Positions 1 to 6,243 of a stretch of 11,775 nt of DNA are shown here, one piece after another. Where the stretch lies: the NCBI GenBank assembly GCA_009778295.1, contig WRKB01000289.1:1-11775 (forward strand). Reading direction: 5' to 3'. Made by a program: the position numbers and the translations under genes. Under the pieces are notes generated by a model. It made no database searches. It was not told the DNA's origin and saw only the letters and a program-made list of their open reading frames with translations. Origin of the DNA: Betaproteobacteria bacterium. Lineage in GTDB: Bacteria; Desulfobacterota; Desulfovibrionia; Desulfovibrionales; Desulfovibrionaceae. Numbering within the stretch: the first letter of the stretch is position 1; every line of letters begins with the position of its first letter.

Positions 1-105
1 TGTTGATCTTTGACATGCCGTTAATCGCCTTTTTAATGTGGCTGCCACTCTCCTTCCTTTCAGCCCGCCAAGAGATTCGAACCCGCCTCGGAGGAGGGAT
101 ATTCC

Positions 106-980
106 TTATCCAGAGGTAGCTATACCCAAATTTCGCATCCGGACCATGTTGCAGGCGGCGGCCGAAAGGGTAAACAGCCAGTCAATTTTTTCCTCATCTT
201 TGTATCTGGCTTTACGCAGCCAGGCGATGGTCTTCATCCAGCCAAAAATCGCTCCCACCCGTTTGCGTTTCCCCTGGCTGATCGCATAGCCCGCATGATG
301 GGTGGCTCGTCCATCAAATGGCGGAACCCCTGTTTTTTGCGCCACATGTGGAGTGGCGATCAAACTGCGCAGGCCGGCAACGAAAAACCAACACAATCAT
401 ATCCAATCATATCCCTTGTCTGCTCCTACGGTGATCCGTTTTCTCCCGGACACATCGGCAACTATGTCCAGACCAGCCTCACACTCAGACGTCCCGGTCA
501 CCTGAGTGACCCGCTATCCACGGCAAGGCCGTTCCGGTTTTCCATCAGGATATGACCCATGAAAGACAGCTTGGCCTCTCTTTGTCCTCGCCTTTCCTGT
601 ACAGACGTGATTCCGGATCACTGGTCGAGGCATGGGTGGCATTGCATCGTTTCTCTCCATGGAAAAGATGGATCGCAGAAAAAGCACGGCAACGTCGCTG
701 TGGAGAAGGTGATCCGGTTTTTGGAATACACCGAATGATTCCAGATCGGCTCGTACATGGATAATCCCGCGAACCAGCGGAAAAGAAGATTGTAATCCAA
801 CTGTTCAACCAGCATCCGTTCACTGCGGATCGTATAGAAAATTTGCAGGAGAAGGGAACGGAGCAACTGCTCCGGTGAAAGAGAGGGCCGCCCTGCCTTG
901 GCGTAGCGTGCACGGAAAACAGGAGAAAACTCTTTCAATGCCGTGTCCGCCATGGTGCGGATTGGACGCAATGGATGATC
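106..980 (-). pseudogene. Decayed IS5-type DDE transposase
   Basis: Fragments of one IS5-family transposase can be read in order on the - strand across shifting frames. The N-terminal part (980 down to about 715) reads DHPLRPIRTMAD, then a GRPSLSPEQLLRSLLLQ block and LDYNLLFRWFAGLSM. A one-base loss near 714 moves the frame to LLHSDVAVLFLRSIF. Near 655-665 it jumps directly to FHGEKRCNATHAST, so roughly 50 residues are missing, including the segment that normally carries the first catalytic Asp (the DGTLIEAW motif). Further shifts near 577 and 511 lead through FMGHILMENRNGLAVD and VTGTSECEAGL to ITVGADKGYD, which retains the second Asp. A last shift near 385-414 gives FVAGLRSLIATPHVAQ and the C-terminus, where the usual catalytic Glu before FGW is absent (RVGAIFGWMKT). 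The normal start and first ~30 residues are not found. The gene cannot encode an active transposase. Family assignment is from remembered conserved blocks; the subgroup is uncertain. Confidence 0.88.
106..980 (-). mobile_element. IS5-family insertion sequence remnant (ends not resolved)
   Basis: This is the element carrying the broken transposase gene. I could not find matching terminal inverted repeats or a target-site duplication on either side, so the limits given are only those of recognisable coding homology. On the right, homology stops near 980, about 60 bp before tssA, and the expected first ~30 transposase residues are missing, so that end appears deleted or degraded. On the left the transposase stop codon lies at 106-108, and 1-105 could contain the old IS end but shows nothing diagnostic. 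The element marks the upstream edge of the T6SS block. Confidence 0.6.
395..414. repeat. 10-bp perfect tandem duplication inside the transposase remnant
   Basis: The 10-mer AATCATATCC occurs twice, head to tail (395-404 and 405-414). It lies where the transposase frame breaks, just after the codons for ADKGYD on the - strand. Ten bases is not a multiple of three, so the duplication itself disrupts the frame. It looks like a slippage or misrepair scar in a decaying gene. Confidence 0.8.
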
Positions 981-1041
981 CTGTTAGTGCCTTCACCGTA
1001 CAGAGACGCCTTTCGGCCCGAAACACTTCGTTTGCTTAGAT

Positions 1042-2649
1042 ATGAGATTTGCTATGGATTCGAAAATTTCAGAACGCGAACTACATGATTGCCTGCAAAA
1101 ATGGGCTGCTCCCCTTGCAGACGCGAACGGCTGTGGCGTGGACGTCAGCTTTGAGCCGGAGTTTGAAGTTCTGAAAGCTGAAGTTGAAAAAGAGACATCT
1201 CTGCACACAGAGGGTCCAACAGACTGGTTTGTCGTCTTCCGGCTGTCTACAAATATTCTTGCTGCGACAAGCAAAGATATATGGGCCTTCGCATATGGCA
1301 TCATCGCGCTGTGCAAGATTGATGGGGCACAATATTGCGCTTTGGGGCTTGAATGCCTTACCGAACTGCTGAAGCGGGAATGGGATACTGCGTTTCCCTC
1401 TCCGCAACGGCCACAGAGAAGGGCCGCCCCTCTACTCTGGCTTTTCACGCGTCTGGAGCAACACGCAACCAGTACCTGCTTTATGGGGGATGCGCCGGAA
1501 GCGCAACTGGCATTGTACAATGCATGCAACGCTCTGCAATCCGTACTTGTAGAACGAATGGGCGAAGATGCCCCGCCATTTGCGCGCATTATTCAGCAAA
1601 ACACGGAACAAGTGCCCGGACAAGCTCCTCCTGTAGATGAACGCGATCCATCTCCATCGCAGGAAACAGGAAAAAGTGGCCGAACATCATTGCAGTTGCA
1701 GGACGTTCTTACACGCATAGAGCATGAGGGCCGCGTACCGGCTGCCGTTCTTCCGCAACTTATTCGCACCTGTATAGAGCAGATACGCCAGCTTGCCGGA
1801 CATCTTTTGGCGACGGACGTCACGGACGAGCGTGCGTATACGCTGCACAGGGTTGCCGTATGGGGAACACTGCTGCAAATGCCGCTGGCGGAGGCGGACG
1901 GTAAAACGCAAATACAATGCGCCATCCCCAGCGACATGCTACAGGCATATGCGCACGGCTTGGATAGCAAACGTTATGCTGAAATACTGCCCCAACTGGA
2001 GCGCTCCGCCGGGAGAGCGCCATTCTGGCTGGACGGGCACTATATGGTGGCGCGGTGTCTTGAGGGTCTGGAAGCAACTGCCGCATTCAATGCGATACGC
2101 CACGCGTTTATGCAGCTTGTCGGAAGATTCCCAGATATCGTCTCGTATTCCTTTAGAGACGGTATGCCGTTCGCTTCGCCGCGAACCCAGTTATGGATCG
2201 AATCTCTGAACAATTCGCCAATTTCCGGAATAGCGGTCTCCGCTACGCAATCTGAAGAACAGAACCACACGCCTGACACGCTTCAGGACGAAAAACGTCT
2301 GCGAGAAGCGGTCGCTCTCTACCGGGAAAACGATTTTGCTGCCGGACTGCGTCATTTGGGCTCTGTTCCTGCCGGGCGCAGTCGTATGGCGATCAGGCAC
2401 AGCCTGCTGCAGGCCAGGTATTGCCTCGCCGCCGCTAACAAGCAGGCCGCCATAAACCTTTTACAGGGCCTGTATGCCAAACTTGTGGATTGGGATTTGC
2501 TGGATTGGGAACCTGAACTTAGCGCACAAATCCTTTCTCTTTTGCTTGCAAATCAGGCAAAATTGCACAACAGCACTATGGAAGCCATGGCGCATCAGCT
2601 GCATCGTCTGCATCTGGGCATGGCATTGGGTATTTTTCAAAAACCGTAA
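1042..2649 (+). CDS. tssA: Type VI secretion system protein TssA (ImpA/VasJ type)
   Basis: TssA proteins are cytoplasmic cap or baseplate-associated factors that help start and steer polymerisation of the Hcp tube and sheath. The N-terminal ~140 residues match the ImpA_N domain: a GVDVSFEPEFE stretch near residues 32-42, an amphipathic DWFVVFRLSTNIL helix, and LLKREWDTAFPSPQRPQRRA followed by APLLWLFTRLEQ. A hydrophilic linker rich in P, Q, E and S follows at about residues 190-220. The C-terminal ~100 residues contain the VasJ-type segment with LLDWEPELSAQILSLL near the end. At 535 residues it belongs to the longer TssA proteins. The start is uncertain: neither ATG 1042 nor the in-frame ATG 1054 has a good Shine-Dalgarno site; a GAG about 8 bases before 1054 makes the shorter form (531 aa) plausible. 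It is the first T6SS gene after the insertion-sequence remnant and is followed 18 bp later by tssB. Confidence 0.9.
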   Translation: MRFAMDSKISERELHDCLQKWAAPLADANGCGVDVSFEPEFEVLKAEVEKETSLHTEGPTDWFVVFRLSTNILAATSKDIWAFAYGIIALCKIDGAQYCALGLECLTELLKREWDTAFPSPQRPQRRAAPLLWLFTRLEQHATSTCFMGDAPEAQLALYNACNALQSVLVERMGEDAPPFARIIQQNTEQVPGQAPPVDERDPSPSQETGKSGRTSLQLQDVLTRIEHEGRVPAAVLPQLIRTCIEQIRQLAGHLLATDVTDERAYTLHRVAVWGTLLQMPLAEADGKTQIQCAIPSDMLQAYAHGLDSKRYAEILPQLERSAGRAPFWLDGHYMVARCLEGLEATAAFNAIRHAFMQLVGRFPDIVSYSFRDGMPFASPRTQLWIESLNNSPISGIAVSATQSEEQNHTPDTLQDEKRLREAVALYRENDFAAGLRHLGSVPAGRSRMAIRHSLLQARYCLAAANKQAAINLLQGLYAKLVDWDLLDWEPELSAQILSLLLANQAKLHNSTMEAMAHQLHRLHLGMALGIFQKP

Positions 2650-2667
2650 CAAATCTGGGAGGATAAA

Positions 2668-3240
2668 ATGACAAGAGAATCGTCCATAGCGCCCAAGGAG
2701 CGCATCAACGTTACTTTTAAACCGGCTACCGGAGGAGCTGTTGAGGAAATTGAACTCCCCATGAAAGTTATGGTGATGGGCGATTTTTTGCAGCGTTTTG
2801 ATTCTCGTCCCATCATGGACCGTAAACCAGTGTCCATTAACAAACAGAACTACGCCGAAGTCATGGCCAAGCAGGAACTGCATCTGGAGACAATGGTTCC
2901 CAACCGGCTGAGGGATCAGGAAGATTCTGAAGACGACATGCGCATCAATTTGAAATTTAACTCCATGCGCGATTTTGAACCAGGCAATATTGTGGAGCAA
3001 ATGCCTGAACTACAGCAGCTTATGCGTCTGCGCGAAGCCCTTGTTTCTCTCAAGGGGCCATTAGGCAATCTGCCTGCCTTCCGTAAGGCGCTCGAAGATG
3101 TGCTGAAAGATCCCAGGCAGCGCGAAAAACTTATGAGTGAACTGGGCAACGAAGCTCCGCCACCCGTCAATTCCAAACCTCTGGATAATGACGGTAATGT
3201 TGAGCCCCAAAATCCTTCCGGCAAGAAGCCGGGCAAATAA
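2668..3240 (+). CDS. tssB: Type VI secretion contractile sheath small subunit TssB (VipA)
   Basis: TssB pairs with TssC to form the contractile sheath around the Hcp tube in the cytoplasm. The 190-residue product has the standard TssB opening (KERINVTFKP near residues 11-20), the ELPMKVMVMGDF strand, RPIMDRKPVSINKQNY, and the DMRINLKFNSMRDFEP core strand, followed by the helical segment MPELQQLMRLREALVSLKGP and a LPAFRKALEDVLKD helix. A strong Shine-Dalgarno sequence (GGGAGGA) stands about 5 bases before ATG 2668 and fixes the start. After about residue 160 the protein continues in a Pro/Asn/Lys-rich, low-complexity tail that I would expect to be disordered. It lies 18 bp after tssA and 21 bp before tssC, as usual for the sheath pair. 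Confidence 0.97.
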   Translation: MTRESSIAPKERINVTFKPATGGAVEEIELPMKVMVMGDFLQRFDSRPIMDRKPVSINKQNYAEVMAKQELHLETMVPNRLRDQEDSEDDMRINLKFNSMRDFEPGNIVEQMPELQQLMRLREALVSLKGPLGNLPAFRKALEDVLKDPRQREKLMSELGNEAPPPVNSKPLDNDGNVEPQNPSGKKPGK

Positions 3241-3261
3241 TATTGCAAGGAGCATGTTGCC

Positions 3262-4737
3262 ATGAGTCAAAGTCAACGCGAAATTCAACATAAGACCTTA
3301 TCGGCGGATTCTCTGCTCGCGCAAATCATCAGCGAAACGAATCTGAATCCCCAGGATGACGGGTATGAAGCCGCAAGGCTTGGTATAGGCGCGTTCATTG
3401 AAGAAATGCTCAAGCCGGTCAATAGTAAGGAAAAAGTCCGGAATGCGACCGTCGATAAAATGATTGCGGATATCGACCGCCGCCTGAGTGCGCAAATGAA
3501 CGAAATTCTGCATGATAAACAGTTTCAGGCATTGGAGTCCGCGTGGCGCGGCCTGAAGCTCCTGATCGACAGGACGGATTTCCGTGAAAACGTCATCATC
3601 GAATTTTTGAATGTCACCAAGGACGAACTGTTGGATGATTTTCTGGATGCTCCGGAAATTTCGTTGTCCAATCTCTATAAGCATGTATACACAGCGGAAT
3701 ATGGTCAGTTCGGCGGCAAGCCCGTTGGAGCCATGATCGGCAATTACTATTTCGAACCCAGCGCTATCGACATGCGCCTGCTGCAAAACATTGCCGCTGT
3801 CGCGGCCATGGCCCACGCCCCCTTCATTTCGGCCGCCGCGCCGGAATTTTTCGGCCTGAAGACTTTTGAGCGGCTCCCGGCTCTCAAAGATTTGCACGAC
3901 ATATTCAGCGGTACACGCTACACGAAATGGCAAGCATTCAGGGAATCGGAAGATGGCCGATATGTGGGGTTGACGGTTCCGCGCTTCTTGCTGCGCCAGC
4001 CGTATGATCCTGAAGAGAATCCTGTGCGCGCCTTCGTGTTCAAAGAAGATGTCGACGGCAAGCATGACAATTTTCTCTGGGGCAATACGGCGTTTGCCTT
4101 TGCCACCCGGATCACGGAAAGTTTTGCCAACTATCGCTGGGGCGTCAATATCATAGGCCCGCGTTCAGGCGGCGCGGTGGTGGATTTGCCGGTGCATCTC
4201 TACGAGGCGCTTGGCGATATCGAAATGAAAATCCCCACTGAGGTGCTCATTTCCGACCGCCGCGAATACGAACTTGCCGAGCAGGGATTCATAGCCCTGA
4301 CCATGCGCAAAGGATCTGACAACGCGGCCTTCTTCTCCGCCAATTCCTGCCAGAAGGCCAAATATTTCGGTATATCCGAAGCAGGAAAAAATGCGGAACT
4401 GAACTACCGCCTGGGCACTCAGCTTCCCTACCTGTTCATCGTGTCGCGCCTCGCTCACTACATCAAGGTGTTGCAGCGTGAACATATCGGCTCGTGGAAA
4501 GAGCGTGTTGATCTGGAACGTGAACTGAACACCTGGTTGCGCCAGTTTGTAGCGGACCAGGAAAATCCCAGCTCCGATATTCGCAGCCGCCGTCCCCTGC
4601 GTGACGCCCATATCACCGTGGAAGACGTGGAAGGCGACCCGGGCTGGTACCGCGTGAGTATGAGTATTCGCCCTCACTTTAAGTATATGGGAGCCTATTT
4701 CACACTTTCTCTCGTCGGCAAGCTGGACAAAACCTGA
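3262..4737 (+). CDS. tssC: Type VI secretion contractile sheath large subunit TssC (VipB)
   Basis: TssC forms most of the contractile sheath with TssB. At 491 residues it has the usual family length. It shows the conserved blocks FQALESAWRGLKLLIDRTDF (about residues 89-108), EYGQFGGKPVGAMIGNYYF (about 150-168), the Ala-rich AAVAAMAHAPFISAAAPEFF, a SGTRYTKWQAFRESEDGRYVG stretch split here as SGTRYTKWQAF and RESEDGRYVG, LTVPRFLLRQPY, NFLWGNTAFAFATRITESF, and the C-terminal SIRPHFKYMGAYFTLSLVGK. The N-terminal helix region (SLLAQIISETNLNPQDDGY, about residues 17-35) resembles the VipB segment that ClpV binds on contracted sheaths, which agrees with a clpV gene in the same block. AAGGAG about 10 bases upstream supports ATG 3262. 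The stop is 2 bp before tssE. No hcp gene follows it. Confidence 0.98.
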   Translation: MSQSQREIQHKTLSADSLLAQIISETNLNPQDDGYEAARLGIGAFIEEMLKPVNSKEKVRNATVDKMIADIDRRLSAQMNEILHDKQFQALESAWRGLKLLIDRTDFRENVIIEFLNVTKDELLDDFLDAPEISLSNLYKHVYTAEYGQFGGKPVGAMIGNYYFEPSAIDMRLLQNIAAVAAMAHAPFISAAAPEFFGLKTFERLPALKDLHDIFSGTRYTKWQAFRESEDGRYVGLTVPRFLLRQPYDPEENPVRAFVFKEDVDGKHDNFLWGNTAFAFATRITESFANYRWGVNIIGPRSGGAVVDLPVHLYEALGDIEMKIPTEVLISDRREYELAEQGFIALTMRKGSDNAAFFSANSCQKAKYFGISEAGKNAELNYRLGTQLPYLFIVSRLAHYIKVLQREHIGSWKERVDLERELNTWLRQFVADQENPSSDIRSRRPLRDAHITVEDVEGDPGWYRVSMSIRPHFKYMGAYFTLSLVGKLDKT

Positions 4738-4739
4738 TC

Positions 4740-5126
4740 ATGGCAGGGAGTCTGTTTGATCGCTTAACGGACAGCGAAGCGGGAGCACGCATGGATGAAG
4801 ATGAATCCATACGCCTGCACCTGCTTCGTATGCTCACCATCCGGCAGGGAGCCGTGCAATCCCTGCCGGATTACGGACTCCCCGACTTAAATGATCTTAC
4901 CCTTTCTCGGGCGGAGCTTATTCAGCAAGGATGTGCGGCCATAAAGGAATGTATTGAAAAGTATGAGCCGAGACTGCGCTCAGTGACAGTCGAACATGCT
5001 TCTGAAGAAGAGCTTCCCTTTACTATGGGATTGCGCATCCATGCCACGAAAATTGCGCCGGATGGCAGTCAGAGTCCCTGGCAATGGGCGTTGAGCATAA
5101 GCGGCGCCAAAGTGCATCGGCATTAG
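4740..5126 (+). CDS. tssE: Type VI secretion baseplate protein TssE (gp25-like)
   Basis: TssE is the homologue of phage T4 gp25 lysozyme-like baseplate protein and links the baseplate to the first sheath ring. The 128-residue product opens with GSLFDRLTD, has the ESIRLHLLRMLTIRQGAVQS helix, the family hallmark LPDYGLPDLND (about residues 41-51), a CIEKYEPRL motif near residues 70-78, and ends with a strand pair expected of the gp25 fold. Length is slightly below the usual 130-170. The ATG lies 2 bp after the tssC stop with only weak Shine-Dalgarno potential, so it is probably translated by coupling to tssC. A 55-bp gap separates it from the inserted effector gene, where most clusters would go on to tssF. 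Confidence 0.94.
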   Translation: MAGSLFDRLTDSEAGARMDEDESIRLHLLRMLTIRQGAVQSLPDYGLPDLNDLTLSRAELIQQGCAAIKECIEKYEPRLRSVTVEHASEEELPFTMGLRIHATKIAPDGSQSPWQWALSISGAKVHRH

Positions 5127-5181
5127 CGTATCTGAGACGGTATGTTAGGGCAAAATCAATTCAATCTATCTGGAGCAGACC

Positions 5182-5658
5182 ATGCCTTGGGTCTGTCATC
5201 AACGTAGCGGAACTCTTATTGGGCCGAATGGGCAAGAGTATACTGGTGGATATAGCGGTAAGGCCAGCACATCGAAACAATCCTGCTGCCGAGGACGTGC
5301 ATTTCTCAGGGCCGATCCCGCGAGGTACTTGGAATATCGATTTAACTCCTCGCAATTCTCCCCGAACTGGCCCGAATACGTTGACTTAACCCCACAAGGG
5401 CACAACGCTCACGGACGTAGACATTTTCGGATTCACGGCAACAACCGAGCAGATGATGCCTCAACAGGATGTATTGTAGCATCGCCACAAGCCAGACAGG
5501 CCATCATCAATAGCGGCGATACTACTTTGGAAGTGAGGCCATCATGCGAAATATACTATTTCTTTTTTGCGTTTGTGTTCTTCTCTGCACAACGGCCCAC
5601 GCAAAAGACGACGAGAGAAACGCCGCGAGCCGGAAGGCTGAAGAAGCAATGCGAATAG
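5182..5658 (+). CDS. Tlde1-like (DUF2778) L,D-transpeptidase-fold T6SS effector, apparently frameshifted
   Basis: The family (type VI L,D-transpeptidase effector 1) acts in the periplasm of target bacteria on peptidoglycan tetrapeptide stems. Residues 1-27 fit the typical opening (MPW, then GTLIGPNGQEYTGGYSGK). Residues 69-116 fit the catalytic half: LTPQGHNAHGRRHFRIHGNN and DDASTGCIVASPQARQAI, with His85 and Cys97 as the likely catalytic pair. Between these, the family motif RNNP...GPIPRGTW is not in this frame but in the +1 frame, from 5264 to 5386, so the gene seems to carry a one-base insertion near 5262-5263 and a one-base deletion near 5386-5387. After about residue 118 (DTTLEV) the family normally ends, but here the frame runs on 40 residues into the next gene. 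GGAG 6 bases before ATG 5182 supports the start. No PAAR or MIX segment is seen, so delivery on Hcp or VgrG is inferred. As it stands the product is probably inactive, unless the shifts are sequencing errors. Confidence 0.8.
   Translation: MPWVCHQRSGTLIGPNGQEYTGGYSGKASTSKQSCCRGRAFLRADPARYLEYRFNSSQFSPNWPEYVDLTPQGHNAHGRRHFRIHGNNRADDASTGCIVASPQARQAIINSGDTTLEVRPSCEIYYFFFAFVFFSAQRPTQKTTRETPRAGRLKKQCE
5263..5386 (+). other. Out-of-frame segment of the effector gene between two compensating frameshifts
   Basis: Read in the main frame, this stretch gives a Cys/Arg/Phe-rich sequence with no family resemblance. Read in the +1 frame it gives HRNNPAAEDVHFSGPIPRGT and then PRNSPRTGPNTLT, which joins to LTPQGHNAHGRR in the original frame exactly as in Tlde1-like proteins. 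Removing one G at about 5262-5263 and adding one T at about 5387 would restore a continuous family-like protein of normal spacing. Confidence 0.75.
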
Positions 5659-6125
5659 TTAATCGAATCAAATCGGGTTCAGTGCCCTATCCCACAGAAC
5701 AAGAACTCGCTGTTTTTGAAGAGGATTCTTGGGGGCTTCGGAATAGCCGGGCCGAATTGGCGCGTGACAAGGCATTGGAAGATGTTGCCGCAAATATTCC
5801 TTTTCTGTTGCTTATCCGCAAGGACTTCGGCGAGTCCTTTTTGGAGTGGGTAATTCCTATCGCGGAAAAACTGCCATCACAACCGGTCGCCGTGATCCAA
5901 CTGATGACCAATATCGCGAATTGGAATGATGGACAGTATATCGACAAGATGTGCCCAATGGCGGTTATAGAGGACTCTATAACCTTTGAGCAATATAAAA
6001 ATTGGCTGGAACGCTCTGTCACCGCCCTTGAATCATTCACCATGCACAAGACCGAGGCGGAAAAGACGCGAAGGGTTTGTCTGGGGAAAATCAAAAGTGC
6101 CCTAGCAACAACGAAGCCGTGGTAA
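5544..6125 (+). CDS. Probable periplasmic immunity protein of the Tlde1-like effector
   Basis: I do not recognise a named family. The 193-residue product begins with a clear Sec signal peptide: MR, a hydrophobic core (NILFLFCVCVLLCTTA) and a likely signal peptidase I site after AHA at about residue 20. The mature part is hydrophilic and mainly helical in character, with conserved-looking W residues and two cysteines (in KMCPM and RRVCLG, about residues 136 and 179) that could form a disulfide in the periplasm. Its position directly after the effector, with the start overlapping the effector frame, and its periplasmic export match Tldi1-type immunity proteins, which protect the producer's own peptidoglycan. 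The role is inferred from context and not from sequence similarity. The frame is intact, unlike its partner. GGAAGTGAGG upstream of ATG 5544 offers a Shine-Dalgarno site. Confidence 0.72.
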   Translation: MRNILFLFCVCVLLCTTAHAKDDERNAASRKAEEAMRIVNRIKSGSVPYPTEQELAVFEEDSWGLRNSRAELARDKALEDVAANIPFLLLIRKDFGESFLEWVIPIAEKLPSQPVAVIQLMTNIANWNDGQYIDKMCPMAVIEDSITFEQYKNWLERSVTALESFTMHKTEAEKTRRVCLGKIKSALATTKPW

Positions 6126-6151
6126 ACACCAAAAGAGCGGGAAGGCAACCC

Positions 6152-6209
6152 ACACAATAGTCTACTTGGGCGGCGCTAACTTTTGGCTATCTTTCGCCCG
6201 CCCTTGTGT
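6152..6209 (+). other. Imperfect inverted repeat in the gap before tssF
   Basis: The left arms ACACAA (6152-6157) and GGGCGG (6168-6173) are complementary to the adjoining right arms CCGCCC (6198-6203) and TTGTGT (6204-6209), with a 10-base bulge in the left side and a 24-base loop. There is no following T-run, so it is not a classical intrinsic terminator. It could be an attenuating or mRNA-stabilising hairpin between the cargo module and tssF, or chance. Only base complementarity supports it. Confidence 0.3.
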
Positions 6210-6231
6210 ATACCTCCGGGTCGCTGGTAGT

Positions 6232-6236
6232 AGGAA
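6232..6236 (+). promoter_or_regulatory. Ribosome binding site deciding the tssF start
   Basis: AGGAA stands 7 bases before ATG 6244. The frame is open further upstream to about 6166, but the 26 residues in that part have no family resemblance and would span the inverted repeat, so the start is placed at 6244. Confidence 0.6.
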
Positions 6237-6243
6237 TAATAAT

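Noticed and set aside
60..105. tRNA-like GGTTCGAATC on the - strand (an attachment site or tRNA 3' end)
   Set aside because: The T-stem does not pair well, no acceptor-stem partner or CCA is seen, and no cloverleaf can be built.
1..105. Open - strand frame reaching the left edge (with KESGSHIKKAING)
   Set aside because: Too short, no start or family match, and it borders a decayed element; it could be the edge of a neighbouring gene but cannot be supported.
552..764. A + strand frame with GSLVEAWVALHRFSP, resembling the catalytic-Asp motif (DGTLIEAW) of IS5 transposases, suggesting an inverted segment
   Set aside because: The same bases on the - strand read HGEKRCNATHAST, SDPESRLYRKG, which fits the transposase in the correct order and direction. 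The + strand match is coincidental antisense.
962..990. Possible sigma70 promoter (TTGGAC as -35) upstream of tssA
   Set aside because: No acceptable -10 at 16-18 bases, and the -35 lies within transposase coding homology.
3298..4065. Long - strand open frame opposite tssC
   Set aside because: Antisense shadow of a clear tssC gene, with no recognisable family or ribosome binding site.
5084..5389. A separate gene in the second frame, overlapping tssE and the effector
   Set aside because: Only its last third (GPIPRGTW region) is meaningful, as the displaced middle of the effector; its first part is tssE and intergenic sequence out of frame.
6166..6243. Upstream extension of tssF starting near 6166
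   Set aside because: The extra residues do not match TssF, and a better start with AGGAA lies at 6244.
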